Assembly: GCF_001428405.1 (NCBI RefSeq)
Contig: NZ_LMSL01000005.1
Location: 43,994 to 107,993 of the forward strand
DNA length: 64,000 nucleotides
Origin: Frateuria sp. Soil773
Lineage (GTDB): Bacteria > Pseudomonadota > Gammaproteobacteria > Xanthomonadales > Rhodanobacteraceae
Direction: 5' to 3'
The translations under genes were made by a program, and so were the position numbers. Each line of letters begins with the position of its first letter. The first letter of the stretch is position 1. The notes below the pieces were generated by a model, which saw nothing but the letters and a program-made list of their open reading frames with translations, was not told the origin of the DNA and ran no database searches. Shown here in pieces: positions 1 to 7,221 of this stretch.

Positions 1-120
1 ACTCAAGTTGAAATCCGGTGATCGCAGGAGAGGGGCGGGGCGAAAAGTACAAGGGTTGAGTCGACTGCTTCGGCTGGCTGGAATGCGTATGTTAGAGCCG
101 CAGCATTGGCTGGCAGCGAG

Positions 121-1920
121 TTATTTAATTTTTGTGATCACAATATTGCATCCGTAATTGTTTTTCGAGCCCTCAGCCATGCTGACTGCTAGTATAGCGC
201 TACCTATATTTTTACCCCAGCCATTCAGCACTATGGGTGTAGATCCACTATAAATCCCACTGGCAAGTTGCTGGCCCGTGAGACTCTTCAAATTGAAAAA
301 TAGCGGGTACGTGCAGGTGCTTTTTCCTTTCCTGATCAAATATCCCTTCTGTACTGGCTCGAGCATGACGGAAACTGGTCTTTTGCTGCTGCCTGGAAAG
401 AATGGAGTGATTTGCGCCGAGTCGGAGCTGTAACGCAGAAATATGCGATACCCAAGTTTGAGTTCGGTTTCCTCGAATTCGCCCGGATAATCTCGCTGAA
501 TGACATTTAGTTGGTGGATGGATTTGTTATTGATATCAAATATGAGAGCTAACTTTCCATTTAATGCTAGAAGGGGTGATACTTGATTTTCATGTGTAGC
601 GAGATATTGTTGGACTTCATTGCAAAAGCTTGCCGTGCACTCTTCGAGTTTGATGTCATACCTCTTTAGCATGGACATGGTTAGTGCTGGCATTACATTT
701 GGAGCGTCCATTGACCGAAGTTCGGCAGTGCGTCGTGGATCTCCTACAACCTCTACATAAGGGATGCCGGTTATTGCCTGGTATTGATGGATCCAAATGG
801 CAAGTTCCTCCTGGTACGCGGCGATTGGTTGCTTTTGTCTGTAAAGATTCCACCAGCTATGCATCCCATATATAGAAAGTAGTGATAGTAAGATGAGTCC
901 GGTGGTTTTGCATAACGTATGATCAGACATCGCCGTCTGCGCGCAGAGTGCGCAGATCGCAAGCCATAGCCATACGTAAGAGCGAGAAGGTATTGGCGTC
1001 CCTGTAATCAGGACTATGCCAAGTTCGATGCCACATATTAGTAGTGCGGCCAGAAGGATTGAGGTTGCCATGCGGCGGGTTTCTGGCCTTCCGATTGCGG
1101 CTATTGACGCAACGACTCCACACACAATGGGTATGGCATGAAGTCGCAGCAGTGTGCTCCATGAGCCAAAGTAAAGTGCGATATTGGCAACTGCATCAGT
1201 AATGCTGCGTAGTGGGTGAGGGTGGCGCCAAGTGTCGATCTTGACTCCAAAGTGTCCGTGTTCAAAATAATTCAAAAAGTAAATGGCAAGCGAGCCGATG
1301 GCAAATGCGAAGACATAAGTAAAGGCTAGGGCGGCCTTAAATTTTATTTGCGACTCTGCTGTTTTTATAGTGGCTGCAAGTAGAACTATTGAGGCGATAG
1401 GAGGATACGTGAGGATCAATAGAGATGTGGAAATGAAAATGACTGGCAATATATGACTTTTTTTGGCCAGAAGAATCGCCAGCGTTGATAAGCTTCCGAT
1501 AGCGACACTAATAAACATACCCGTTGGCCATAGTGAGAGATCGCCAAACATGGGCGAGAAGAACAGGGCCAAACCGCAAAGAAGAAACGTTCTCGGGGCG
1601 GATATGTGGTGCGCCACTGCGCATGACATAACAAAGTATGCCGTGATATAGAGCAAGTAAGAGCTCTTAGGTGTGAGGTGCTGGCTAGCCCCGTACCATA
1701 AATAGCTTATCCAGCGACCCTCGGTTAGCGTCTTTTCCCATGGAGTGGAATAGCCTCCATTCCATCCTTTTGGCATCAAGAAATCGAAATCGTCATGCCT
1801 TATGTAGGGGGTGCTTAGCTGAGATGTTGCGTACAGAAAGAAAAATACAATAAAAGCAAATCCCAGGATTTGCCAAGATAAGCCATGATGGTTGTCTTGC
1901 ATGGGGTTTTCTGTGCGCAT
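121..1920 (-). CDS. GtrII-like polytopic membrane glycosyltransferase (putative GT-C)
   Basis: The product is a polytopic inner-membrane protein of about 600 residues. About ten hydrophobic segments fill the N-terminal 400 residues and a soluble domain of about 200 residues follows. An early acidic motif, RHDDFDF, lies in the first periplasmic loop, where GT-C enzymes place catalytic acidic residues. The layout and the GWNGGYSTPWEKTLTEGRW-type region resemble GtrII/GtrC O-antigen glucosyltransferases, which use an undecaprenyl-phosphate sugar donor. It is the last gene of the gtrB-wecD-like-SMR-wecE run, so I infer that it transfers the lipid-linked sugar. Base composition is clearly AT-richer than all neighbours, which suggests transfer. 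The start is uncertain: ATG 1920 is chosen, but TTG 2016 just after an AAGAAG stretch, or ATG 1902, are possible. Acceptor and sugar are unknown. Confidence 0.6.
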   Translation of the reverse strand: MRTENPMQDNHHGLSWQILGFAFIVFFFLYATSQLSTPYIRHDDFDFLMPKGWNGGYSTPWEKTLTEGRWISYLWYGASQHLTPKSSYLLYITAYFVMSCAVAHHISAPRTFLLCGLALFFSPMFGDLSLWPTGMFISVAIGSLSTLAILLAKKSHILPVIFISTSLLILTYPPIASIVLLAATIKTAESQIKFKAALAFTYVFAFAIGSLAIYFLNYFEHGHFGVKIDTWRHPHPLRSITDAVANIALYFGSWSTLLRLHAIPIVCGVVASIAAIGRPETRRMATSILLAALLICGIELGIVLITGTPIPSRSYVWLWLAICALCAQTAMSDHTLCKTTGLILLSLLSIYGMHSWWNLYRQKQPIAAYQEELAIWIHQYQAITGIPYVEVVGDPRRTAELRSMDAPNVMPALTMSMLKRYDIKLEECTASFCNEVQQYLATHENQVSPLLALNGKLALIFDINNKSIHQLNVIQRDYPGEFEETELKLGYRIFLRYSSDSAQITPFFPGSSKRPVSVMLEPVQKGYLIRKGKSTCTYPLFFNLKSLTGQQLASGIYSGSTPIVLNGWGKNIGSAILAVSMAEGSKNNYGCNIVITKIK

Positions 1921-2032
1921 ATCACATTGTTTTGACAGTGGTGGGTCGTTCGATCTGCATGTCAGGCTTCGGATGGCTGAGATTTTTTTGTAAATCACGC
2001 AAATCAAACGAAACAACCAGCTTCTTATTTTG

Positions 2033-3169
2033 TTAGAGGGTGGCGATTGCTTCGTCGACTGCCTGTAATACCTGTTCCAGATGGGGCTCCAGACCTAGCC
2101 AGAGCGGCAGTCGGACCAGACGGTCGCTGATGTCGTCAGTCACGCCCATGTCCGAAGCCACTCGGCCAAGCCGCTGGCCGGCTGGCGCGGAGTGCAGTGG
2201 TATGTAATGGAATACGCATTGCACCCCCTGTTCACGCATATTGGTGATGAACCGCGTCCGGGCTTCTAGGCTTGGCAGTAGCGCATAGTACATGTGCGCA
2301 TTGTGTCGGCAATGAGACGGCACGATGGGGCGGCGTAAAGATCCGTTGTCCTCATGCTTTTTCGCCCAGGCATGGTAGCGATCCCACAGCGCCAGCCGCT
2401 GCGCGGTGATGCTGTCGGCCATTTCGACCTGCGCCGCGAGGAATGCGGCTGTGATTTCGCCCGGCAGGAACGAGGAGCCGAGATCGACCCATGTGTACTT
2501 GTCTACCTGGCCGCGGAAGAAGCGGCTGCGGTTGGTGCCCTTTTCACGAACGATTTCGGCTTGCTCGGCGAAGTCCTGGTCGCGACAGAGCAGGGCTCCA
2601 CCTTCGCCGGCAATGACGTTCTTGGTTTCGTGGAAGCTGTAAGCGCCCAGGTCGCCGATGGCGCCGAGCGGCTTGCCCTTGTAAGTGGACAGGATGCCTT
2701 GGGCCGCGTCCTCCACCACGCGCAAACCGTGCTTTGCCGCGATGGCAAGTATGGCGTCCATTTCGCAGGCCACGCCGGCATAGTGGACCACGCATATGGC
2801 CTTGGTGCGCGGCGTGATGGCGGCTTCGATCAGTGTTTCGTCGATGTTGAGCGTGTCGGGTCGCACATCCACGAACACCGGCACCGCGCCGCGCAATGCG
2901 AAGGCGCTGGCCGTGGTCACGAACGTATAGGACGGCACGATGACTTCGTCGCCCGGCTCCAGTCGCAGCAACAGGGCCGCCATTTCGAGCGCGGCGGTAC
3001 AAGAGTGGGTAAGCAGTGCCATGTGCGCGCCGCTTTGCTCGCGCAGCCACTGGTGGCACTTCCTGGTAAAGGGGCCGTCGCCTGACAGGTGTCCATTCGC
3101 ATGGGCCTGGGCGATGTACGACAGTTCGCGCCCGGTCATGTAGGGGCGGTTGAATGGGATCATGTCCAT
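2033..3169 (-). CDS. wecE: dTDP-4-amino-4,6-dideoxygalactose transaminase (WecE/RffA type)
   Basis: This is a PLP-dependent sugar aminotransferase of the DegT/DnrJ/EryC1/StrS family, 378 residues, the normal length. It follows E. coli WecE closely along its whole length, for example MIPFNRP, SCTAALEMAALLL, GDEVIVPSYTFV, DVRPDTLNIDETLIEAAIT, HYAGVACEMD, REKGTNRS and FFRGQVDKYTW. The PLP lysine is in SFHETKN. WecE makes dTDP-Fuc4N from dTDP-4-keto-6-deoxyglucose and glutamate. In enterics this feeds enterobacterial common antigen, but here it sits between an SMR-type protein and a GtrII-like gene, so the product probably decorates another glycan. The second Met (position 3163) matches the E. 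coli start, so the first two residues may not be made. The rmlA/rmlB steps that make its substrate are not in the window. Confidence 0.9.
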   Translation of the reverse strand: MDMIPFNRPYMTGRELSYIAQAHANGHLSGDGPFTRKCHQWLREQSGAHMALLTHSCTAALEMAALLLRLEPGDEVIVPSYTFVTTASAFALRGAVPVFVDVRPDTLNIDETLIEAAITPRTKAICVVHYAGVACEMDAILAIAAKHGLRVVEDAAQGILSTYKGKPLGAIGDLGAYSFHETKNVIAGEGGALLCRDQDFAEQAEIVREKGTNRSRFFRGQVDKYTWVDLGSSFLPGEITAAFLAAQVEMADSITAQRLALWDRYHAWAKKHEDNGSLRRPIVPSHCRHNAHMYYALLPSLEARTRFITNMREQGVQCVFHYIPLHSAPAGQRLGRVASDMGVTDDISDRLVRLPLWLGLEPHLEQVLQAVDEAIATL

Positions 3170-3194
3170 TGTCCGTGGATGGATATGTGAAAGA

Positions 3195-3569
3195 TCAGGC
3201 CTGGCTCATGATGACCAAGCCTGCGACTACCGTGAGCAAGCCGACCGCCTTGGCCGTCGAGAAGGATTCACCGAAAAGCGGCACGGCAATCAGGCAGACG
3301 ATCAGAAAGTTCAGGGCCATGAACGGATAAGCCTTGCTCAGCTCGAGCTTGGAGACGGCGAGCATCCAGCATAGCGAAGCGCCGAAGGCTGCGATGAAGG
3401 CCGAGATGATCCATGGCTGGAACAACAGTTGCACCAATGGCGGCAGGCGCGAGAGGAGGCCGACGGTAGATGCCTTGAACGTGCCGACTTGCCACTTGAT
3501 GACAAGCTGGCCGTAACAGGTGAGCAGGATGGTCATGGCGACCATGAGCCAGGAGAAGGCGGCGTTCAC
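3195..3569 (-). CDS. Small four-helix EamA/SMR-type membrane protein, putative lipid-sugar flippase subunit
   Basis: The 124-residue protein is almost entirely four hydrophobic helices, with the EamA/SMR signature YPFMALNFLIVCLIAVPLFG in helix 4's approach. It has the size and shape of ArnE/ArnF, which flip undecaprenyl-phosphate aminoarabinose, and of EmrE drug exporters. The GTG start at 3569 overlaps the stop of the upstream acetyltransferase by four bases (GTGA), which shows translational coupling. Lying between sugar-nucleotide enzymes and a GT-C-like protein, it is best read as the flippase that moves an undecaprenyl-phosphate sugar to the periplasmic face. Only one such subunit is seen, so it would have to act as a homo-oligomer. 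A drug-export role cannot be excluded from sequence alone. Confidence 0.75.
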   Translation of the reverse strand: MNAAFSWLMVAMTILLTCYGQLVIKWQVGTFKASTVGLLSRLPPLVQLLFQPWIISAFIAAFGASLCWMLAVSKLELSKAYPFMALNFLIVCLIAVPLFGESFSTAKAVGLLTVVAGLVIMSQA

Positions 3570-4330
3570 AGCAATGTCTCCCGTACGCGGAGCCGGCGGT
3601 CGATGTGATAGGTATCGTAGGCCCGCTCCAGGGATAACCCGGCTCGCGCCCACTGGCGCTGCACGGTGTAGTTCCACAGCTGGGTCGAGATGGCGAGGCG
3701 CCGATACGACCGGGCGGAATAATGGTGCAGGATGCCCTTGAGCAAGCGCCCGTACAGCCCTCGCTGCGAAAACCGCGGGTGAACGGCATTGAGCACGATC
3801 TCGGCCTTGCTTCCGTCGGCGGAAAGATCGCAGGTTGCGAAGCCGGCAGCGCGTCCTTCCGCAGTTACTACCCAGGTGCAGCTTCCGGGATTCGACGGCG
3901 CCAACCGGCTCTTGGCCCATTCGACGTAGCCGGCGAGGATCTTGTCCTGAGGCAGCAGGGGGTTGGCGGAGTAATGCGCACGGTAGCCCTTGAAGCTGCT
4001 TTCGGCGATCTCGTGGATGGCATCCTGGTCGGCGCTGGTCGCAAGCCGGACCTCTTCGGGCAACGGTTCGTGAGTCAATGCGGTCAGATCGATGCCGTAG
4101 TAGACGAGCGTATCCGCGTGGATCACCGGCCATCCCTGACGCTGCAGTTGGACGATGGCGCTGGAATCTCCTGCGTCGGTACGCAGGATGATCAGGTCGG
4201 CATCGCAGTTCGTGACTTCGTCGACGATGTCGGCGCAGGAGGTACTCGCCGGCACCTGGCCGCGCACGACCTTGATACCGAACCGGGCGGAGTCGAGCGC
4301 GGAATCACTCAGTACGCGGGAACTGCCCAT
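3566..4330 (-). CDS. wecD: GNAT acetyltransferase, WecD/RffC-like (dTDP-fucosamine acetyltransferase)
   Basis: This 254-residue protein has the two-part build of E. coli WecD: an N-terminal lobe with SARFG near residue 15, then LQRQGWPVIHADTLVYYGID, followed by a GNAT domain. Shared landmarks are the IAESSF.GYR region, a long helix ending EWAKSRL, and the C-terminal ISTQLWNYTVQRQWARAG segment that matches WecD's VATQ..N.A..R...SGA. WecD acetylates dTDP-Fuc4N to dTDP-Fuc4NAc with acetyl-CoA. wecE two genes downstream makes exactly that substrate, which supports the call. ATG 4330 starts one base after the gtrB stop codon and the stop overlaps the next gene's GTG. The acetyl-CoA loop is less canonical (HPRFSQRGLYGRL), so a different acyl group is possible. 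Confidence 0.75.
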   Translation of the reverse strand: MGSSRVLSDSALDSARFGIKVVRGQVPASTSCADIVDEVTNCDADLIILRTDAGDSSAIVQLQRQGWPVIHADTLVYYGIDLTALTHEPLPEEVRLATSADQDAIHEIAESSFKGYRAHYSANPLLPQDKILAGYVEWAKSRLAPSNPGSCTWVVTAEGRAAGFATCDLSADGSKAEIVLNAVHPRFSQRGLYGRLLKGILHHYSARSYRRLAISTQLWNYTVQRQWARAGLSLERAYDTYHIDRRLRVRETLL

Positions 4331-4331
4331 C

Positions 4332-5321
4332 TTATGGATTCCGTGTGTCTTGCCAGACGATGTATTGGGGGCGCCCCTTGGTTTCGTCGTGCAAGCGTCC
4401 AAGGTAGAGGCCCAGTACGCCGAGGCAGAACGTGATGCCGCTGCCGATGAGCCAGATGGAGGCCACAATGCTCGTGAAGCCCGCGACCCGAATGTTGCCG
4501 GCCACGTACTGATACACGGAAAAACCGGCGATGCAGATAGACACGGCGGCCAGCAGCAGGGCGCCCTTCATGACCAGGCGCAGGGGCTTGTCGGAGAACG
4601 ACAAGGCCACCCGTGTGGCCAGCCTTACCAGGGTCCTGAAGTTGTAGCTGCTTTTGCCTTCGCTGCGTTGTCCATGGGAAACCGCGACATAGGCCGCCCT
4701 GAAGCCGGTCCACCGCACCAGCAGCGGAAAAAAACGGTCCTGTTCGGGCATGCGGTTGACCGTATCGATGACTCGGCGACTGTAGGCGCCGAAATTGGCG
4801 GTGGTATGGTCGTAGCGCGTGTCCGTCAGCCATCCCAGGGCCTGGTAGAAGAGCTTGGAACCCAGTTTCTTGAACCAGCTGTCCTGCCTGTCGATGCGTT
4901 GGCCAAGGGCGACTTCTACATCCTTCTGCTCCATGGCGGCCAATAGGGCCGGTATCTCTTCCGGAATGTCCTGCAGGTCGCAATCCATGACGACGACCAC
5001 TTCGCCGGCTGTGTGCAAGAGGCCGGCGGATATGGCCGCATGCTGCCCGAAGTTCCTCGACAGTCGTAATCCCCGGACTTGCGGGTACAGGCCGGCAAGT
5101 TCGGTAATGCGGGGCCATGCGTCATCGGGACTGCTGTCGTCGACGAGAATGATCTCGAACGATTGATCGATGCTTTCCAGGGAGCGGGAGACGCGTTGAA
5201 CCAGATCCTCGAGACAGTTTTTGCAGCCGTAGACGGGGACCACGACCGAAACGCGAGCCACGCGCGGCTGTTCGCGGTCGTCTTGCCACGGCAACACTGT
5301 CTCGGCACCTGCGGCGTTCAT
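4332..5321 (-). CDS. gtrB: GtrB/ArnC-type undecaprenyl-phosphate glycosyltransferase
   Basis: This is a 329-residue family-2 glycosyltransferase with two C-terminal membrane helices, the standard GtrB/ArnC/DPM1 layout. Visible motifs are [16 protein letters not shown] at the N-terminus, [10 protein letters not shown], the nucleotide-binding [12 protein letters not shown] (DXD-like), [19 protein letters not shown], and the C-terminal [19 protein letters not shown]. Such enzymes move a sugar from its nucleotide to undecaprenyl phosphate on the cytoplasmic face. The neighbours point to an acetylated 4-amino-4,6-dideoxyhexose, whereas classic GtrB uses UDP-glucose. The ATG at 5321 overlaps the TGA of etfA by one base (TGATG), so its translation is coupled to the flavoprotein gene. 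The acetyltransferase starts one base past its stop. Confidence 0.88.
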   Translation of the reverse strand: MNAAGAETVLPWQDDREQPRVARVSVVVPVYGCKNCLEDLVQRVSRSLESIDQSFEIILVDDSSPDDAWPRITELAGLYPQVRGLRLSRNFGQHAAISAGLLHTAGEVVVVMDCDLQDIPEEIPALLAAMEQKDVEVALGQRIDRQDSWFKKLGSKLFYQALGWLTDTRYDHTTANFGAYSRRVIDTVNRMPEQDRFFPLLVRWTGFRAAYVAVSHGQRSEGKSSYNFRTLVRLATRVALSFSDKPLRLVMKGALLLAAVSICIAGFSVYQYVAGNIRVAGFTSIVASIWLIGSGITFCLGVLGLYLGRLHDETKGRPQYIVWQDTRNP

Positions 5322-6262
5322 CAAATGGCGGCTTCCAGCTCGGGAATCAGCTTGAACAGATCGCCCACCAGCCCGATGTCCGCCACTTCGAAGATCGGCG
5401 CCTCGGCGTCCTTGTTGATCGCCACGATGGTGCCGGCGTCCTTGATGCCGGTGAGGTGCTGGATGGCGCCGGAGATGCCGATCGCCATGTAGAGCTCCGG
5501 GGCGATGATCTTGCCGGTCTGGCCGACCTGCATTTCGTTGGGCACGTAGCCGGCGTCCACCGCAGCGCGCGAGGCGCCGACGGCCGCGCCGATCCGGTCG
5601 GCGAACTTGTAGATGATCTCGAAGTTTTCCTTCGAACCGACGCCGCGCCCGCCGGAGACGACCTTGCTCGCGCTCTGCAGGTCGGGGCGGTCGCTCTTGC
5701 CCTGCTTCAATTCGACGAAGCGGGTGTGCGACGGCAGCGCCGCGTCGGTCGTCACCGCTTCGATCGGGGCGCTGTTCGCGCCGGTGGCCGCTGCCGGCCA
5801 CGAGGCCGTGCGGATGGTGGCGACGACCGCATGTTCCGCAGGCGCCTCTACCGTGACGATGGCATTGCCGGCGTAGATCGGGCGCTTGAACGTGTGGCTG
5901 CCCTCGACGCTCATCACGTCGCTGACCTGCGCCACGCCGAGCAGGGCGGCCACGCGCGGGGCGACGTCCTTGCCGAAGGTGGTGGATGGCGCGAACACGT
6001 GGCTGTAGCCCGCGGCGGCCTTGGCGATCTGCGGCGCCAGCACGGCGGCCAGCGGGTGCGCGTTCTCGGCGCGGGCGATGGTGAGCACGCGGCTCACGCC
6101 GTCGATCTTCGCCGCCTCGGCGGCGACTGCGTCGACGCTGTCGGCGAGCACCAGCACGTCGATGGCGTCGGCCTTGACGGCGGCCGCCGCGCTGACGGCG
6201 CGCGCGGTGGAGGGGTTCAGCTTGCCGCCCAGGTGCTCGGCGATGATCAGGACTTTGGACAT
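5321..6262 (-). CDS. etfA: Electron transfer flavoprotein, alpha subunit
   Basis: EtfA carries the catalytic FAD of the ETF heterodimer, which takes electrons from acyl-CoA and other dehydrogenases and passes them to ETF-quinone oxidoreductase. The 313-residue length is typical. The start [19 protein letters not shown] and the C-terminal FAD-binding half with [35 protein letters not shown] and [16 protein letters not shown] are diagnostic. It follows etfB in the same direction with about 106 bases between them; that gap holds a palindromic repeat (6336-6363), which may alter the A:B ratio. Its stop codon overlaps the start of gtrB, so the ETF operon reads directly into the sugar cassette. The cognate ETF-QO lies at 9368-10969. 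Confidence 0.97.
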   Translation of the reverse strand: MSKVLIIAEHLGGKLNPSTARAVSAAAAVKADAIDVLVLADSVDAVAAEAAKIDGVSRVLTIARAENAHPLAAVLAPQIAKAAAGYSHVFAPSTTFGKDVAPRVAALLGVAQVSDVMSVEGSHTFKRPIYAGNAIVTVEAPAEHAVVATIRTASWPAAATGANSAPIEAVTTDAALPSHTRFVELKQGKSDRPDLQSASKVVSGGRGVGSKENFEIIYKFADRIGAAVGASRAAVDAGYVPNEMQVGQTGKIIAPELYMAIGISGAIQHLTGIKDAGTIVAINKDAEAPIFEVADIGLVGDLFKLIPELEAAI

Positions 6263-6335
6263 GTTCGATTCCTCGTGCCGTCGTTCCGGCAGGCGCCGGA
6301 ACCCAGTGTCTTTGGCTTGATGTGGACGAAAGTCG

Positions 6336-6363
6336 CTGGATCCCCGCGTTCGCGGGGATGACG
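6336..6363. repeat. REP-like palindromic repeat between etfB and etfA
   Basis: The core TCCCCGCG-TT-CGCGGGGA is a perfect inverted repeat, flanked by CTGGA on the left and TGACG on the right. The same CTGGATCCC...GGGATGACG frame with different arms recurs at 28076, 57244, 62539 and 63822. It is one member of a dispersed family and here lies inside an operon, where it may act as an RNA stabiliser or attenuator. Confidence 0.8.
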
Positions 6364-6368
6364 AGCGA

Positions 6369-7115
6369 TTACAGCAGGCCCTTCTGCTTCAGCGCCGCGA
6401 CCAGCTCGGCCGCATCCTTCACCATCACCCCCTTGCTGCGCTTGGGCGGCGCGGCGTAGTGTGTGGTCTTCAGGTGGTCGTGCGACTCGACGCCGAGCGA
6501 GGCGAACTCGATCGCGTCGATCGGCTTGGACTTGGCCTTCATGATGTCCGGCAGCTTGATGAAGCGCGGCTCGTTGAGGCGCAGGTCGGTGGTGATGACG
6601 GCCGGCAGCTCGGCCTCGATCACTTCCAGGCCGGCGTCGACCTCGCGGGTGACCGCGGCCTTGCCGTCGGCGATCTCGACCTTGCTGGCGAACGTGGCCT
6701 GCGGGCGGTCCCACAGCGCGGCCAGCATCTGGCCGGTCTGGTTGGCGTCGTCGTCGATGGCCTGCTTGCCCAGGATCACCAGGCCCGGCTGCTCCTTCTC
6801 GACCAGCTTGAGCAGGGTGCGCGCGGCGGTCAGCGGCTGCACGGCTTCGTCGGTGACCACGTGGATGGCGCGGTTGGCGCCCATGGCGAGGCCGTTGCGC
6901 AGGTGGGCGGTGAGGTCGGCCGGGCCGATGCCGACCACCACCACCTCGTCGGCGGCGCCCTTCTCGCGCAGGCGCAGCGCCTCTTCCAGCGCGATGTCGT
7001 CGAACGGGTTGGCGGAGAGCTTGACGCCGTCGGTCACCACGCCGGTGCCGTCGGGCTTCACCTGGATGCGCACGTTGTAGTCCACGACGCGCTTGTAGCC
7101 GACCAGAATCTTCAT
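6369..7115 (-). CDS. etfB: Electron transfer flavoprotein, beta subunit
   Basis: EtfB is the AMP-binding partner of EtfA. The 248-residue protein starts MKILVGYKRVVDYNVRIQVK and shows the family hallmarks NPFDDIALEEALRLREKG, GIGPADLTAHLRNGLAMGANRAIHV, LGKQAIDDDANQTGQMLA and the recognition-loop region AVITTDLRLNEPRFIKLPDIMKAKSKP. ATG 7115 is preceded by AAGGA at a proper distance, and the longer open frame upstream lacks EtfB similarity. It is the first gene of the run etfB-etfA-gtrB-wecD-like-SMR-wecE-gtrII. The 106 bases upstream must hold the promoter, but I see no convincing -35/-10 pair. Confidence 0.97.
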   Translation of the reverse strand: MKILVGYKRVVDYNVRIQVKPDGTGVVTDGVKLSANPFDDIALEEALRLREKGAADEVVVVGIGPADLTAHLRNGLAMGANRAIHVVTDEAVQPLTAARTLLKLVEKEQPGLVILGKQAIDDDANQTGQMLAALWDRPQATFASKVEIADGKAAVTREVDAGLEVIEAELPAVITTDLRLNEPRFIKLPDIMKAKSKPIDAIEFASLGVESHDHLKTTHYAAPPKRSKGVMVKDAAELVAALKQKGLL

Positions 7116-7221
7116 ACGCGGTTCCTTACTGTGTGGGCAGCCCTGGCGGGTGCTCGAAAGCCGCCATTCTAACCCGGCGGCAAACACATGTATGAAATAC
7201 CGCGGACGGCGCCGGGGCCGG

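Noticed and set aside
1..120. Possible gene fragment at the left edge
   Set aside because: No open frame with coding character is visible in the first 120 bases.
7166..7196. etfB promoter from TAGAAT and TTCATA on the minus strand
   Set aside because: The spacer is 19 bases and the -35 match is poor, so I did not list it as a feature.
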